This document shows, one piece after another, positions 24,238-32,582 of a stretch of 64,000 nt of DNA; positions within the stretch are counted from its first letter, which is position 1, and each line of letters opens with the position of its first letter. Made by a program: the position numbers and the translations under genes. The stretch spans positions 248,001-312,000 of the forward strand of contig JAGOPK010000005.1 in NCBI GenBank assembly GCA_017992055.1. The letters are read 5' to 3'. The notes under the pieces are model-generated. The model was not told where the DNA came from. It searched no databases and was given only the letters and a program-made list of their open reading frames with translations. Source of the DNA: Burkholderiaceae bacterium. Lineage in GTDB: Bacteria; Pseudomonadota; Gammaproteobacteria; Burkholderiales; Burkholderiaceae_C.

Positions 24238-25428
24238 ATGCCCGCCACCCAGCGATCCCGACGCCTGCTCCAGGCGGCCCTCGGCCTGGCCGCGGGCCTG
24301 TGCGGCCTGCTGCTTGCCGCCTGCGGTGGCGGCGGGGCGGGCGAGGCGCCCGGCGCCGCCGCCAGCTCCTACACCAGCGGCACCATCACCGGCTTCGGCT
24401 CGGTGATCGTCAACGGCGTGCGCTTCGACGACAGCAGCGCCAGCATCAGCGACGACAGCGGCAGCGCCAGCACGGCCAGCGCGCTGAAGCTGGGCATGCG
24501 CGTGGAGATCGATGGCGGCCTGGTCCAGGCCGGCAGCGCGCGGGCGCATTCGGTGCGTTTCGGCAGTGCCGTGCTCGGCCCGGTGCAGGCGGTGGATGCC
24601 GCCGCCGGCACACTCACCGTGCTGGGCCAGGCCGTCACCATCACCGACACCACGGTGTTCGACGAGGCCTTGTCCGGCGGCCTGGCGGCGGTCAGCGTGG
24701 GCCACGTGCTCGATGTGCACGGCCTGCGCGACAGCAGCAGCGGCGGCATCGTCGCCACGCGCATCGCGCCGGTGGACGTGGCCGTGGGCTACAAGCTGCG
24801 CGCGCCGATCACGGCGCTGGACACCACGGCCAAGACCCTGGCCATCGGCGGCGCCAGCGTGTCCTATGCCGGCCTCAGCGGCGTGCCGGCCAGCCTGGCC
24901 GTGGGCCAGGTGGTGCTGGTCTGGCTGGCCGAGGTGCCGGTGGCCGGCGTCTGGCAGGCCACGCGCCTGGCCGCCGGCCCGCGCAAGCCGGTGGACAGCA
25001 CCACGGTGCTGGTGCGCGGTGCGATCGGCAGCTTCGTCTCGGCCACCAGCTTCACGCTGGACGGCCTGAGCGTCGATGCCAGCGCCGCCAGCTTTCCCGA
25101 CGGCACGGCCGGCCTGGCCGCCGGCGTGCAGGTGGAGGTGCGCGGCAGCATGAGCAACGGCGTGCTGGTGGCCAGCCAGGTCAGCATCGAAAGCCGCCAC
25201 CGCGGCGACGACAGCCGCCGCTTCGAGCTGCACGGCGCGATCACCAGCCTGGACGCCACGGCCAAGACCTTTGTGCTGCGCGGCGTGACCGTCGACTACA
25301 GCGGCAGCGTGACCTGGGTCGATGGCAGCGAATCCACGCTGGCCGTGGGCGCCAAGGTCGCGGTGCGGGGCACGGTGGGCAGCACGCGCAGCCGCATCGT
25401 CGCCTCGCGCATCCAGTTCAACCCCTGA
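24238..25428 (+). CDS. DUF5666 repeat lipoprotein
   Basis: A 396-residue predicted lipoprotein of unknown function. The lipobox LLAAC places the lipid-modified cysteine at 29, followed by a glycine-rich linker. The rest is tandem beta-rich DUF5666 units of about 70-80 residues, recognisable by GTITGFGSVIVNGVRF, AVDAAAGTLTVLGQAV, LGMRVEIDGG, LRAPITALDTTAKTL and LHGAITSLDATAKTF. I chose the ATG at 24238 because it gives a proper signal peptide. It is the first of three linked genes and is paralogous to the third. Confidence 0.82.
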   Translation: MPATQRSRRLLQAALGLAAGLCGLLLAACGGGGAGEAPGAAASSYTSGTITGFGSVIVNGVRFDDSSASISDDSGSASTASALKLGMRVEIDGGLVQAGSARAHSVRFGSAVLGPVQAVDAAAGTLTVLGQAVTITDTTVFDEALSGGLAAVSVGHVLDVHGLRDSSSGGIVATRIAPVDVAVGYKLRAPITALDTTAKTLAIGGASVSYAGLSGVPASLAVGQVVLVWLAEVPVAGVWQATRLAAGPRKPVDSTTVLVRGAIGSFVSATSFTLDGLSVDASAASFPDGTAGLAAGVQVEVRGSMSNGVLVASQVSIESRHRGDDSRRFELHGAITSLDATAKTFVLRGVTVDYSGSVTWVDGSESTLAVGAKVAVRGTVGSTRSRIVASRIQFNP

Positions 25429-25454
25429 GCGCAGCCGCCGGCCGTGGTCCTGCC

Positions 25455-26363
25455 GTGAGCACCGACAAGCCGCCCAGCGACGACGCCCTGGCCCAGGCCC
25501 TGGCCCAGGTGCTGGCGCCGCTGGCCCGGCTGGCGCTGGCCCGCGGCCTGACCCATGCCACGCTGGACGAGTGGCTCAAGCAGGCCCTGGTGGCCGCGGC
25601 GGATGAGCAGCATGCGGCGCTGCCGCCGCACCGCCGCGTCAGCCGCATCAGCACCGCCACCGGCATCCACCGCCGCGAGGTCACGCGCCTGGTCGAGGTG
25701 CTGCGCGAGGGCGCGGCGCGCACGCCGCCGCCGCAGCGCTCGCTGGCCAGCGAGCTGTTCACCCACTGGCGCACCGATCCGGCCTTCTGCGACCGCCGCG
25801 GCTCGCCGGCCGAGCTGCCACGCTGCGGCCCGGCGCCCAGCTTCGAGGCCCTGGCCCAGGCCATCACCCGCGACGTGCATCCGCGCAGCCTGCTCGACGA
25901 ACTGCTGCGCCTGGGCGTGGCCGCGCTGGACCGCGAGCGCGACAGCGTGCGCCTGGTGCGCGAGGCCTTCGTGCCCCAGGGCGATGCGGCGCGCATGGTG
26001 GCCACGCTGGGCCGCAATGTCGGCAGCCACTTCGCCGCGGCGGTCGACAACGTGGTGCACGACGACCGTCGCCACTTCGAGCAGGCGATCTTTGCCGACG
26101 GCCTCAGCGAGGCCTCGCTGGAGCAGCTGCGTGGCCTGGTGCGTGACCAGTGGCAGGCGCTGATGGACGGCCTGGTGCCAGCGCTGGAGGCCATGGTGGC
26201 CCGCGATGCCGAGGCGGCCGAGTCCGTCGAGCCAGGCCAGGCGGATGCGCCGCGCCAGCGCATCCGCCTGGGCCTGTACAGCTTTGCCCAGCCGCAGCCG
26301 CCGATGCAGGCAGCGCCGCCGCCGGCTCCCGAGACCCGAGAACCCCCTGGAACCCCGCGATGA
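25455..26363 (+). CDS. DUF6502 family protein
   Basis: A 302-residue cytosolic protein of unknown function. The start is a GTG at 25455, 26 bases after the DUF5666 gene. The N-terminal 90 residues look like a winged-helix or MarR-like part (LAPLARLALARGLTHATLDEWLKQALV, RVSRISTATGIHRREVTRLVEVLRE), which suggests a DNA-binding or regulatory role. The middle contains FTHWRTDPAFCDRRGSP and a conserved LGRNVGSHFAAAVDNVV segment. Its stop overlaps the start of the second DUF5666 gene by 4 bases, so the three genes form an operon. Confidence 0.75.
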   Translation: MSTDKPPSDDALAQALAQVLAPLARLALARGLTHATLDEWLKQALVAAADEQHAALPPHRRVSRISTATGIHRREVTRLVEVLREGAARTPPPQRSLASELFTHWRTDPAFCDRRGSPAELPRCGPAPSFEALAQAITRDVHPRSLLDELLRLGVAALDRERDSVRLVREAFVPQGDAARMVATLGRNVGSHFAAAVDNVVHDDRRHFEQAIFADGLSEASLEQLRGLVRDQWQALMDGLVPALEAMVARDAEAAESVEPGQADAPRQRIRLGLYSFAQPQPPMQAAPPPAPETREPPGTPR

Positions 26364-27616
26364 ATGCCTTCGACACCTCGCCGCCCCGCGACCGGCCACC
26401 GCGCCGGCGCGGCCTGCGGCTGATTGCGCGCCTGCGCGACGGCCTGCCCGACCTGGCGGCCTTCGTCGGCGCCTTGGTGGTGGCCGGCCTGGCCGCGGTG
26501 CTGGTGGGCCTGGGCGGCTGCGGCGGCGGCGTCGGCAGCGAGGGCACGGGCTCGTTCGCCCAGGGCACGATCAGCGGCTATGGCTCGATCATCGTCAACG
26601 GCATCCATTTCGACGAGTCCACGGCCCAGGTGCAGGACGACGACGGCGCCACGCTGACGCGCAGCGCGCTGGCGCTGGGCATGGCGGTGCAGATCGAGGC
26701 CGGCGACATCGTCACCGGCGCCGACGGCGTGCAGCGGGCCACCGCCAGCCGCGTGCGCACCAGCCGGGCCCTGGTCGGGCCGGTGGGCGCGGTGGATGCC
26801 GCGGCCGGCCAGCTGACGGTGCTGGGCCAGACCGTGCAGGTCAATGACGACACCGTGCTCGATGCCGGCTTTGCCGGCGGGCTGGCCGGCATCGCCGCGG
26901 GCCGCGTGGTCGAGGTCTATGGCGAGCTGGATGCCAGCGCCGCACGCTTCGTGGCCACGCGCATCGCGCCGGCCGCTGCCACCGCCACCTGGCGCGTGCG
27001 CGGCGCGGTCAGCTCGGTGGATGCGGCCAGCGGCACCTGCGTCATCGGCAGCCAGACCTACCGCCTGGCCAGCACCAGCGGCGTGGCCGCCGGCAGCGTG
27101 CTGAAGCTGGCCGTCAGCGGTGCCCTGCCCGATGCCGGCGGCCGCTGGGCCGTGGGCGGCCAGCAGCTGGGCGCGGCCCTGCCCAGCGGGCGCGAGCTGC
27201 AGCTGGCCGGCGTGGTCGACAGCGTGGTCTCGGCCAGCCGCTTTGTCGTCGACGGCGTGACGGTGGACCTGAGCGGGGTCACGGTCAATGGCACGCTGGC
27301 GGCGGGCCAGCGCGTGGAGGTGCGTGGCTCGCTCAGCGACGGCCTGCTGCTGGCCACCGCGGTGCAGAGCAGCAGCGTGCAGGCGCTGCGGCGCTTCGAG
27401 CTGAATGGCCAGGTGGCGGCCATCGACCTGGTGGCGCGGCGCCTGGTGGTGCAGGCCGCCGGACGCGAGCTGGCGCTGAGCCTGGCACGCGACGACCTGG
27501 TGCTGCAGGGCGGCACGCTGGCCAGCCTGGCCGTCGGCACCGCGGTGCGCGTCGAGGTCGTGCTGTCGGCCGACCGCACCCAGCTGGAGGCGGTGGCCAT
27601 CCGCATCGGCGGCTGA
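26360..27616 (+). CDS. Second DUF5666 repeat protein, membrane-anchored or lipoprotein
   Basis: A 418-residue paralogue of the first gene of this operon. An N-terminal hydrophobic stretch (LAAFVGALVVAGLAAVLVGLGGC, about residues 32-54) could be a lipoprotein signal with Gly-Gly-Cys54 or a plain anchor. It then repeats the pattern: GTISGYGSIIVNGIHF, LGMAVQIEAGDIV, AVDAAAGQLTVLGQTV, LAGVVDSVVSASRFVVDGVTVD and LNGQVAAIDLVARRLVVQ. The ATG at 26360 overlaps the DUF6502 stop. Its end is 4 bases from the converging kefC stop. Function unknown. Confidence 0.8.
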   Translation: MNAFDTSPPRDRPPRRRGLRLIARLRDGLPDLAAFVGALVVAGLAAVLVGLGGCGGGVGSEGTGSFAQGTISGYGSIIVNGIHFDESTAQVQDDDGATLTRSALALGMAVQIEAGDIVTGADGVQRATASRVRTSRALVGPVGAVDAAAGQLTVLGQTVQVNDDTVLDAGFAGGLAGIAAGRVVEVYGELDASAARFVATRIAPAAATATWRVRGAVSSVDAASGTCVIGSQTYRLASTSGVAAGSVLKLAVSGALPDAGGRWAVGGQQLGAALPSGRELQLAGVVDSVVSASRFVVDGVTVDLSGVTVNGTLAAGQRVEVRGSLSDGLLLATAVQSSSVQALRRFELNGQVAAIDLVARRLVVQAAGRELALSLARDDLVLQGGTLASLAVGTAVRVEVVLSADRTQLEAVAIRIGG

Positions 27617-27620
27617 TGCC

Positions 27621-29513
27621 TCAGGGTGGCGGTGGCGTGCCGCCGCCGCCACCGCTGCCGCCATCCTGCCAGCCACGCCGGTGCTGGCTGGCGGCCCGTT
27701 CGGCGCGCTCCTGGGCCCACAGCCGCTCCAGCTGCTCGCGGCCCTGGCGGGCCACGGCGATCAGCCGGCCCTCGTCGCCGAGGTGTGGCGCCATCTGCTC
27801 GACCAGCTCGATGTTGTGGCGGCGAAAGCGCTGCGCCTGCTGGCGCGCCTCGTGCGGATGCCAGCCCAGGCGCTCCAGCACGCTGCGGCCGCTGGCCAGG
27901 GCCGCGTCCAGCGTCTCGCGCTCGACCTCGGTGATGCCCAGCGCACGCAGCCGCAGGTAGTGCGTGACATTGCGCGCCCGCGCCACGATGGTCAGGCGCG
28001 GGAAGTGCTCGCGCACCAGCTGCGCCACCTTCAGGCTCTGCTCCACGTCGTCGATGGCCAGCACCAGCACCGCGGCCTGCGCGGCGCCGGCCATCTTCAG
28101 CAGGTCCAGCCGCGTGGCATCGCCATAGAACACCGGCCAGCCGAAGCGGCGCAGCGTCTCCACCTGGTTGGCATCGTGCTCCAGCACCGTGGCGCTCAGG
28201 CCGTTGGCATTGAGCAGGCGGCCGACCATCTGGCCGTAGCGGCCGAAGCCGGCGATGATCACCGGCGCCTGTTGTGGCGATTGGTGTGGCGCGTCCAGCC
28301 GGGCCTCGTCCGGTGGCTGGGCCAGCGGTGCGCAGGCCGCCAGCCGCGGCAGCCACCAGCGCTCGGCGGCCAGCAGCAGCAAGGGCGTCAGCAGCATGCT
28401 CACCGCCACCGCGGCCACGCCGAACGAGGCCGCGTCGGCCGAGATCACGCGCGACTGCTGCGCCGCCTGGAACACCACGAAGCCGAACTCGCCGCCCTGG
28501 GCCAGCAGGATCAGCGGCAGCGGGCGCTCGGCCAGCGGCAGCCGGGCCAGGCGCATCAGCCCCCACAGCACGGCCGCCTTCAGCAGCAGAAAGCCGGCCA
28601 CCACCAGGGCGATCCAGCCCGGATGGGCCAGCACCACGGCGAAGTCGATGCTCATGCCCACGGCGATGAAAAACAGGCCCAGCAGCAGGCCCTTGAACGG
28701 CTCCAGGTCGGTTTCCAGCTGGCGGCGGTATTCGCTCTCGGCCAGCAGCACGCCGGCCAGGAAGGCGCCCAGCGCCATGCTCAGGCCCACCGCCTGCATC
28801 AGCGAGGCCGTGGCCACCACCAGCAGCAGGGCCGCAGCGGTGAAGATCTCGGGCGTGTCGCTGCGCGCGATCCAGCGCAGCGCCGGCCGCAGCAAGAGCC
28901 GGCCGCCAAAGACGATGGCCGCCACCACGCCCACCGCCTTGGCCAGGCCGAACCAGGCCGAGCCCGGGCCTGCGGCCGCATCGCCGGCGGCCTGCAGCGC
29001 CAGCAGCGGCACCAGGGCCAGGATGGGGATGGCCGCGATGTCCTGCAGCAGGGCCACCGACAGCACCATCTGGCCGCCGGCGGTGGCGCCCAGGTTGCGC
29101 TCGGCCAGCGCGCCCAGGCCGATGGCGGTGGACGACATGGCCAGCGCCAGCCCGGCCACGCCGGCCAGCCGCCAGTCCACGCCGAAGGCCATGGCCACGC
29201 CGGCCAGCAGCGCCGCCGAGCCCAGTAGCTGGGCGCTGCCACCGCCGAAGATGGGCCGGCGCAGCGCCCACAGCCGGCGCGGCTCCAGCTCCAGGCCGAC
29301 CATGAACAGCATCAGCACCACGCCGAACTCGGCGCCGTGCAGGATGGTGGCCGGCTCGTGCACCAGGCCCAGGCCCCAGGGGCCGATGGCGATGCCGGCG
29401 CCCAGGTAGCCGATGATGGCGCCCAGGCCCAGGGCGCGCGCAATCGGCACCGCCAGCACCGCGGCGCCGAGAAAGACCAGGCTGCTGTTGAGCCAGTTGC
29501 TGCCGTGTTCCAT
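27621..29513 (-). CDS. KefC-type glutathione-regulated K+/H+ antiporter
   Basis: A 630-residue CPA2 antiporter. About twelve membrane helices fill residues 8-385, with GYLGAGIAIGPWGLGLV, VVLMLFMVGLELEPRRLW, LQDIAAIPIL and LLAQGGEFGFVVFQAA. A regulatory KTN/TrkA-N domain follows (VIIAGFGRYGQMVGRLLNANG, FGWPVFYGDATRLDLL). The C-terminus ends in a long glycine- and proline-rich tail. It starts 26 bases after the flavodoxin-like gene, the normal pairing of Kef channels with their activating quinone reductase; together they would protect against electrophiles by acidifying the cytosol. Confidence 0.92.
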   Translation of the reverse strand: MEHGSNWLNSSLVFLGAAVLAVPIARALGLGAIIGYLGAGIAIGPWGLGLVHEPATILHGAEFGVVLMLFMVGLELEPRRLWALRRPIFGGGSAQLLGSAALLAGVAMAFGVDWRLAGVAGLALAMSSTAIGLGALAERNLGATAGGQMVLSVALLQDIAAIPILALVPLLALQAAGDAAAGPGSAWFGLAKAVGVVAAIVFGGRLLLRPALRWIARSDTPEIFTAAALLLVVATASLMQAVGLSMALGAFLAGVLLAESEYRRQLETDLEPFKGLLLGLFFIAVGMSIDFAVVLAHPGWIALVVAGFLLLKAAVLWGLMRLARLPLAERPLPLILLAQGGEFGFVVFQAAQQSRVISADAASFGVAAVAVSMLLTPLLLLAAERWWLPRLAACAPLAQPPDEARLDAPHQSPQQAPVIIAGFGRYGQMVGRLLNANGLSATVLEHDANQVETLRRFGWPVFYGDATRLDLLKMAGAAQAAVLVLAIDDVEQSLKVAQLVREHFPRLTIVARARNVTHYLRLRALGITEVERETLDAALASGRSVLERLGWHPHEARQQAQRFRRHNIELVEQMAPHLGDEGRLIAVARQGREQLERLWAQERAERAASQHRRGWQDGGSGGGGGTPPPP

Positions 29514-29539
29514 GCTGTCTTTGTGTTCGTCCTGGCCGG

Positions 29540-30160
29540 TCAGGTGGAGGCATCCGCCGGCCGCTCGTCGGTGGCCACGGCGCAGATGGTGCAGGCGGGC
29601 AGGTCTTCCAGCTCGGGCCAATCGGGGTAGCTGCGCAGCCGCTGGCCGAACACCTGGGCCTGCTCGGCCAGTTCGGCATCGCTGGCGCGGTGCGCGCCAT
29701 GCTGCACCAGCGGCGGCAGCCAGCGCAGGCCGGCCACCGCGGCGGTCTGCTCGTAGGGCGGCAGAAAGGCGTCGAAGAAGAAGCGGTTGTGGCCCTGCGG
29801 ATGGTAGGAATCGGCGCTGCCGCCGGTGGAGCTGACCAGCCACAGGTCGGCGCCGGCCAGGGCCGTGCCGCCGGGGCCGTAGGCCCAGCCGAAGCCGAAC
29901 ACCTCGTCCAGCCACAGCTTCATCAGCGGCGGCATGCCGTACCAGTGGATGGGGTGCAGCCACACCAGCAGCTGCACGCCGGCCAGCGCCTGCTGCTCGG
30001 CGGCCACGTCGATGGCGTAGTCGGGGTACAGCGCGTAGAGGTCGCGCACGGCCAGGTCCAGGCCGTCGGCCTGGGCTTGCCGCGCGGCCTGCAGCAGGGC
30101 GCGGCCGGCACGCGACTGCGTGGGCTGGGGATGGGCGGCGATCACCAGGATGCGGGGCAT
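29540..30160 (-). CDS. KefF/KefG-like NAD(P)H:quinone oxidoreductase
   Basis: A 206-residue flavodoxin-fold FMN protein (RILVIAAHPQPTQSRAGRAL; LVWLHPIHWYGMPPLMKLWLDEVFGFGWAYG; LWLVSSTGGSADSYHPQGHNRF). It is related to the ancillary subunits that stimulate KefB/KefC. It lies directly upstream of the antiporter gene on the same strand, which supports that role. The C-terminal tail holds a CTIC pair of unknown meaning. Confidence 0.9.
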   Translation of the reverse strand: MPRILVIAAHPQPTQSRAGRALLQAARQAQADGLDLAVRDLYALYPDYAIDVAAEQQALAGVQLLVWLHPIHWYGMPPLMKLWLDEVFGFGWAYGPGGTALAGADLWLVSSTGGSADSYHPQGHNRFFFDAFLPPYEQTAAVAGLRWLPPLVQHGAHRASDAELAEQAQVFGQRLRSYPDWPELEDLPACTICAVATDERPADAST

Positions 30161-30264
30161 GGGCGGAGCGATGGGCGGGCTGCGAAAGGGGGCGGGGAAG
30201 GGGGCGGGGGCCTGAAGCCTCCCGTAACATACCAGCCGGCAATGGCCGGAACATGGAGGAGCGG

Positions 30265-30885
30265 ATGCCGGTGATCGTGGTCGCCAATCCCAAGGGTGGG
30301 GTCGGCAAGAGCACCTTGTGCACCAACCTGGCCGGCTGGCTGGCCCGCCAGGGCCCGGGCCGCCAGGTGATGCTGGGCGACCTGGACCGCCAGCACAGCA
30401 GCCGCTTGTGGCTGGGCCTGCGCCCGGCCGCGCTGCCGGCCATCCGCAGCTGGGAGGCCGACGGCGATGCGCTGCGCCTGCCCAAGGGCACGACCGATGC
30501 CGTCATCGACACGCCGGCCGGCCTGCATGGCAAGCGCCTGGAGCTGGCGCTGAAGCTGGCCGACCGCCTGCTGATCCCGCTGCAGCCCAGCCCCTTCGAC
30601 ATCGCCGCCACGCATGGCTTCATCCAGCAGCTGCGCGCGCACAAGCGTGGCGCCTCGCTGAAGCTGGCCCTGGTGGCCATGCGCGTGAAGGAGCACACCC
30701 ATGCCACCGAGCACCTGCACGAATGGCTGGATGCGCTGCAGCTGCCGGTGCTGACCCATCTGCGCGACACGCAGAACTATGTGCACCTGGCCGCGCGCGG
30801 CCTGACGCTGTGGGACGTGGCGCCCACCCGCGTCGAGCGCGACCTGGCGCAATGGCAACCCATCACCGACTGGCTGAAATCATGA
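30265..30885 (+). CDS. ParA-family ATPase
   Basis: A 206-residue MinD/ParA-type ATPase with deviant Walker A (NPKGGVGKST), Walker A' (MLGDLDRQHSSRLWLGLRP) and Walker B (DAVIDTPAG). No ParB or centromere-like repeats are seen, so this is an orphan ParA rather than a chromosome-partition pair. I chose the ATG at 30265; the ATG at 30253 lies just before the GGAGGAG ribosome site that serves the second one. The MaoC gene downstream overlaps by 4 bases. Confidence 0.88.
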   Translation: MPVIVVANPKGGVGKSTLCTNLAGWLARQGPGRQVMLGDLDRQHSSRLWLGLRPAALPAIRSWEADGDALRLPKGTTDAVIDTPAGLHGKRLELALKLADRLLIPLQPSPFDIAATHGFIQQLRAHKRGASLKLALVAMRVKEHTHATEHLHEWLDALQLPVLTHLRDTQNYVHLAARGLTLWDVAPTRVERDLAQWQPITDWLKS

Positions 30886-31367
30886 GCGAATCCCTGTCTG
30901 AATGCGGCAAGCCTGTGCGCTTTGCCACCCTGGCCGAGCTGCGCGAGCGCGTCGGCCAGGACCTGGCCATCAGCGACTGGGTCACGATCACCCAGGAGCG
31001 CATCAACCTGTTTGCCCAGGCCACCGGCGACCACCAGTGGATCCATGTCGATCCGGTGCGCGCCGCCGCCGGGCCCTTCGGCACGACCATCGCGCACGGC
31101 TTCATGACGCTGTCGCTGCTGCCCGAGCTGGCCGAGAAGGCGCTGAAGATCGACGATGTGGTGATGGGCATCAACTACGGCCTGAACAAGGTGCGCTTTC
31201 CGGCGCCGGTGCCGGTGGACAGCCGGCTGCGCGGCCACCTGCGCCTGCTGTCCTGGGAGCCGCTGGACGGCGGCGCCCAGCTGGTGATGCAGATCACGAT
31301 CGAGCGCGAGGGCAGCGACAAGCCGGTGTGCGTGGCCGAGGCGGTGTCGCGGCGCTTCACCGGCTAG
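30882..31367 (+). CDS. MaoC-family (R)-specific enoyl-CoA hydratase
   Basis: A 161-residue single hot-dog-fold hydratase, NodN-like. The catalytic motif DHQWIHVDPVRA supplies the Asp-x4-His pair and is followed by GPFGTTIAHGFMTLSLLPEL; NYGLNKVRFPAPVP is also typical. It probably hydrates enoyl-CoA thioesters in fatty acid or polyhydroxyalkanoate metabolism. It is translationally coupled to the ParA gene, with which it has no obvious functional tie. Confidence 0.92.
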   Translation: MSESLSECGKPVRFATLAELRERVGQDLAISDWVTITQERINLFAQATGDHQWIHVDPVRAAAGPFGTTIAHGFMTLSLLPELAEKALKIDDVVMGINYGLNKVRFPAPVPVDSRLRGHLRLLSWEPLDGGAQLVMQITIEREGSDKPVCVAEAVSRRFTG

Positions 31368-31430
31368 GTCAGCGGCCAGGCTCCGGCGCCGCGGCGCGCC
31401 GGCACGGCAAGCAAGGGGAGGGCGAAGACC

Positions 31431-32246
31431 ATGAAGGTGCTGCTGATCGACGACCACCCGCTGGTGCATGCCGCGCTGTCGGCGATGCTGCATTCGCTGC
31501 AGCCCAATCTGCAGCTGTTCTGCGTCAGCGGGCCCGACGAGGCCTTCGAGCGCATCGCTGCCGAGCCCGGTCTGCGCCTGGTGCTGCTGGACCTGCTGCT
31601 GGGCGAGGACATCGACGGCTTTGCCGTGCTGCGCCGGCTGCGCAGCGAGCATCCGGGGCTGGCGGTGGTGGTGGTCTCGGCCACCGAGCGCCTGGCCGAC
31701 GTGGTGCGGGCGGTGGACATGGGCGCGATGGGCTTCTTGCCCAAGCGCAGCGACAACGGCTCGCTGCTGCAGGCGCTGCGCATGGCGCTGGCCGGCAGCG
31801 TCTACATCCCGCCGGTGCTGCTGGACCTGATCACGCGCATGCAGCGCCGCGGCGACCTGGGCGACACCACCATCACCGGCGCCCAGCGGCTGCTGGCGGC
31901 CGAGGATGCGGCCGCTGCGGCCGGCCCGGCCACCGCCGCACCGCGCCGGGGGGTGCCGGCGGCGGTGCTCAGCGGCCCGCTGGCCGAGGTCATGGCCGGC
32001 CTGGTGCCACGCCGCGCCGATGGCCTGGACGTGCTGGGCCTGACGCCACGCCAGACCGATGTGCTGGCCCTGCTGCTCAAGGGCCTGCCGAACAAGCTGA
32101 TCGCCCGCGAGCTGAACCTGGCGGTCGACACCGTCAAGGACCATGTGGCCGCGGTGCTGCGCACGCTGGAAGTGACCTCGCGCACCCAGGCCGTGCTGGC
32201 GGTGGGTCGGTTGCTGCAGCAGGCCCACGTCAGCCCGCAGGGCTGA
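31431..32246 (+). CDS. NarL/LuxR-type response regulator
   Basis: A 271-residue two-component regulator. The receiver domain (1-120) has the acidic pocket LLIDDHP and phospho-acceptor Asp in LVLLDLLLGEDIDG. A linker of about 70 residues, longer than usual and Ala-rich, leads to a LuxR helix-turn-helix near 200-265 (LTPRQTDVLALLLKGLPNKLIARELNLAVDTVKDHVAAVLRTL). No partner kinase adjoins it. A GGGGAGGG ribosome site precedes the ATG. Its stop abuts the opposing cysteine-cluster gene with no gap. Confidence 0.92.
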   Translation: MKVLLIDDHPLVHAALSAMLHSLQPNLQLFCVSGPDEAFERIAAEPGLRLVLLDLLLGEDIDGFAVLRRLRSEHPGLAVVVVSATERLADVVRAVDMGAMGFLPKRSDNGSLLQALRMALAGSVYIPPVLLDLITRMQRRGDLGDTTITGAQRLLAAEDAAAAAGPATAAPRRGVPAAVLSGPLAEVMAGLVPRRADGLDVLGLTPRQTDVLALLLKGLPNKLIARELNLAVDTVKDHVAAVLRTLEVTSRTQAVLAVGRLLQQAHVSPQG

Positions 32247-32582
32247 CTACATCGCCAGCGGCGCCAGCTCGTGGCGTGCGCGGGCGCGGTTGCAGGCCTC
32301 GTCGCCCAGACCGTGCGGCGCGCGCAGGCCGAACTCGCGGCAGGGCGAGGGCCGCCATTCGTGGATGCCGCAGGCCACGCGCTGGCCCACCGTGCCGCTG
32401 AGCGCCGCGCAGCGCGGCCGGGCATGGTCGCTGCCACGCATGCGGGCCGTGTGGGCGGTGACCTCGACGGTCAGGCCGTCGGGCACCGTGCCGCCTTCGC
32501 TCAGCAGCTCGGCACGGCTGAAGTCGACCGCAAATGCCGCGCAGCAGGCGCCGCAGCGGGTGCAGGGGTTGTCGGCGCTCAC
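32247..32582 (-). CDS. YkgJ-family cysteine cluster protein
   Basis: A 111-residue protein with the zinc- or iron-chelating cysteine cluster CTRCGACC at 7-14, then further cysteines in RPRCAALSG, VACGIHEWRPSPCREFG and DEACNRA. The start is a GTG at 32582, overlapping the kinase stop by 4 bases (GTGA). Family function is unknown; metal binding is inferred from the Cys pattern. It is the last gene of the argD-argF transcription unit. Confidence 0.85.
   Translation of the reverse strand: MSADNPCTRCGACCAAFAVDFSRAELLSEGGTVPDGLTVEVTAHTARMRGSDHARPRCAALSGTVGQRVACGIHEWRPSPCREFGLRAPHGLGDEACNRARARHELAPLAM

Noticed and set aside
27621-30770. A very long minus-strand frame that would fuse the Kef flavoprotein region, the antiporter and more upstream sequence.
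   Set aside because: The true antiporter begins at the ATG at 29513; the upstream part is out of frame with the flavoprotein and ParA genes that occupy it.
30265-30885. A chromosome or plasmid partition locus based on ParA.
   Set aside because: No parB gene or centromere-like repeats adjoin it; the neighbour is a MaoC hydratase.
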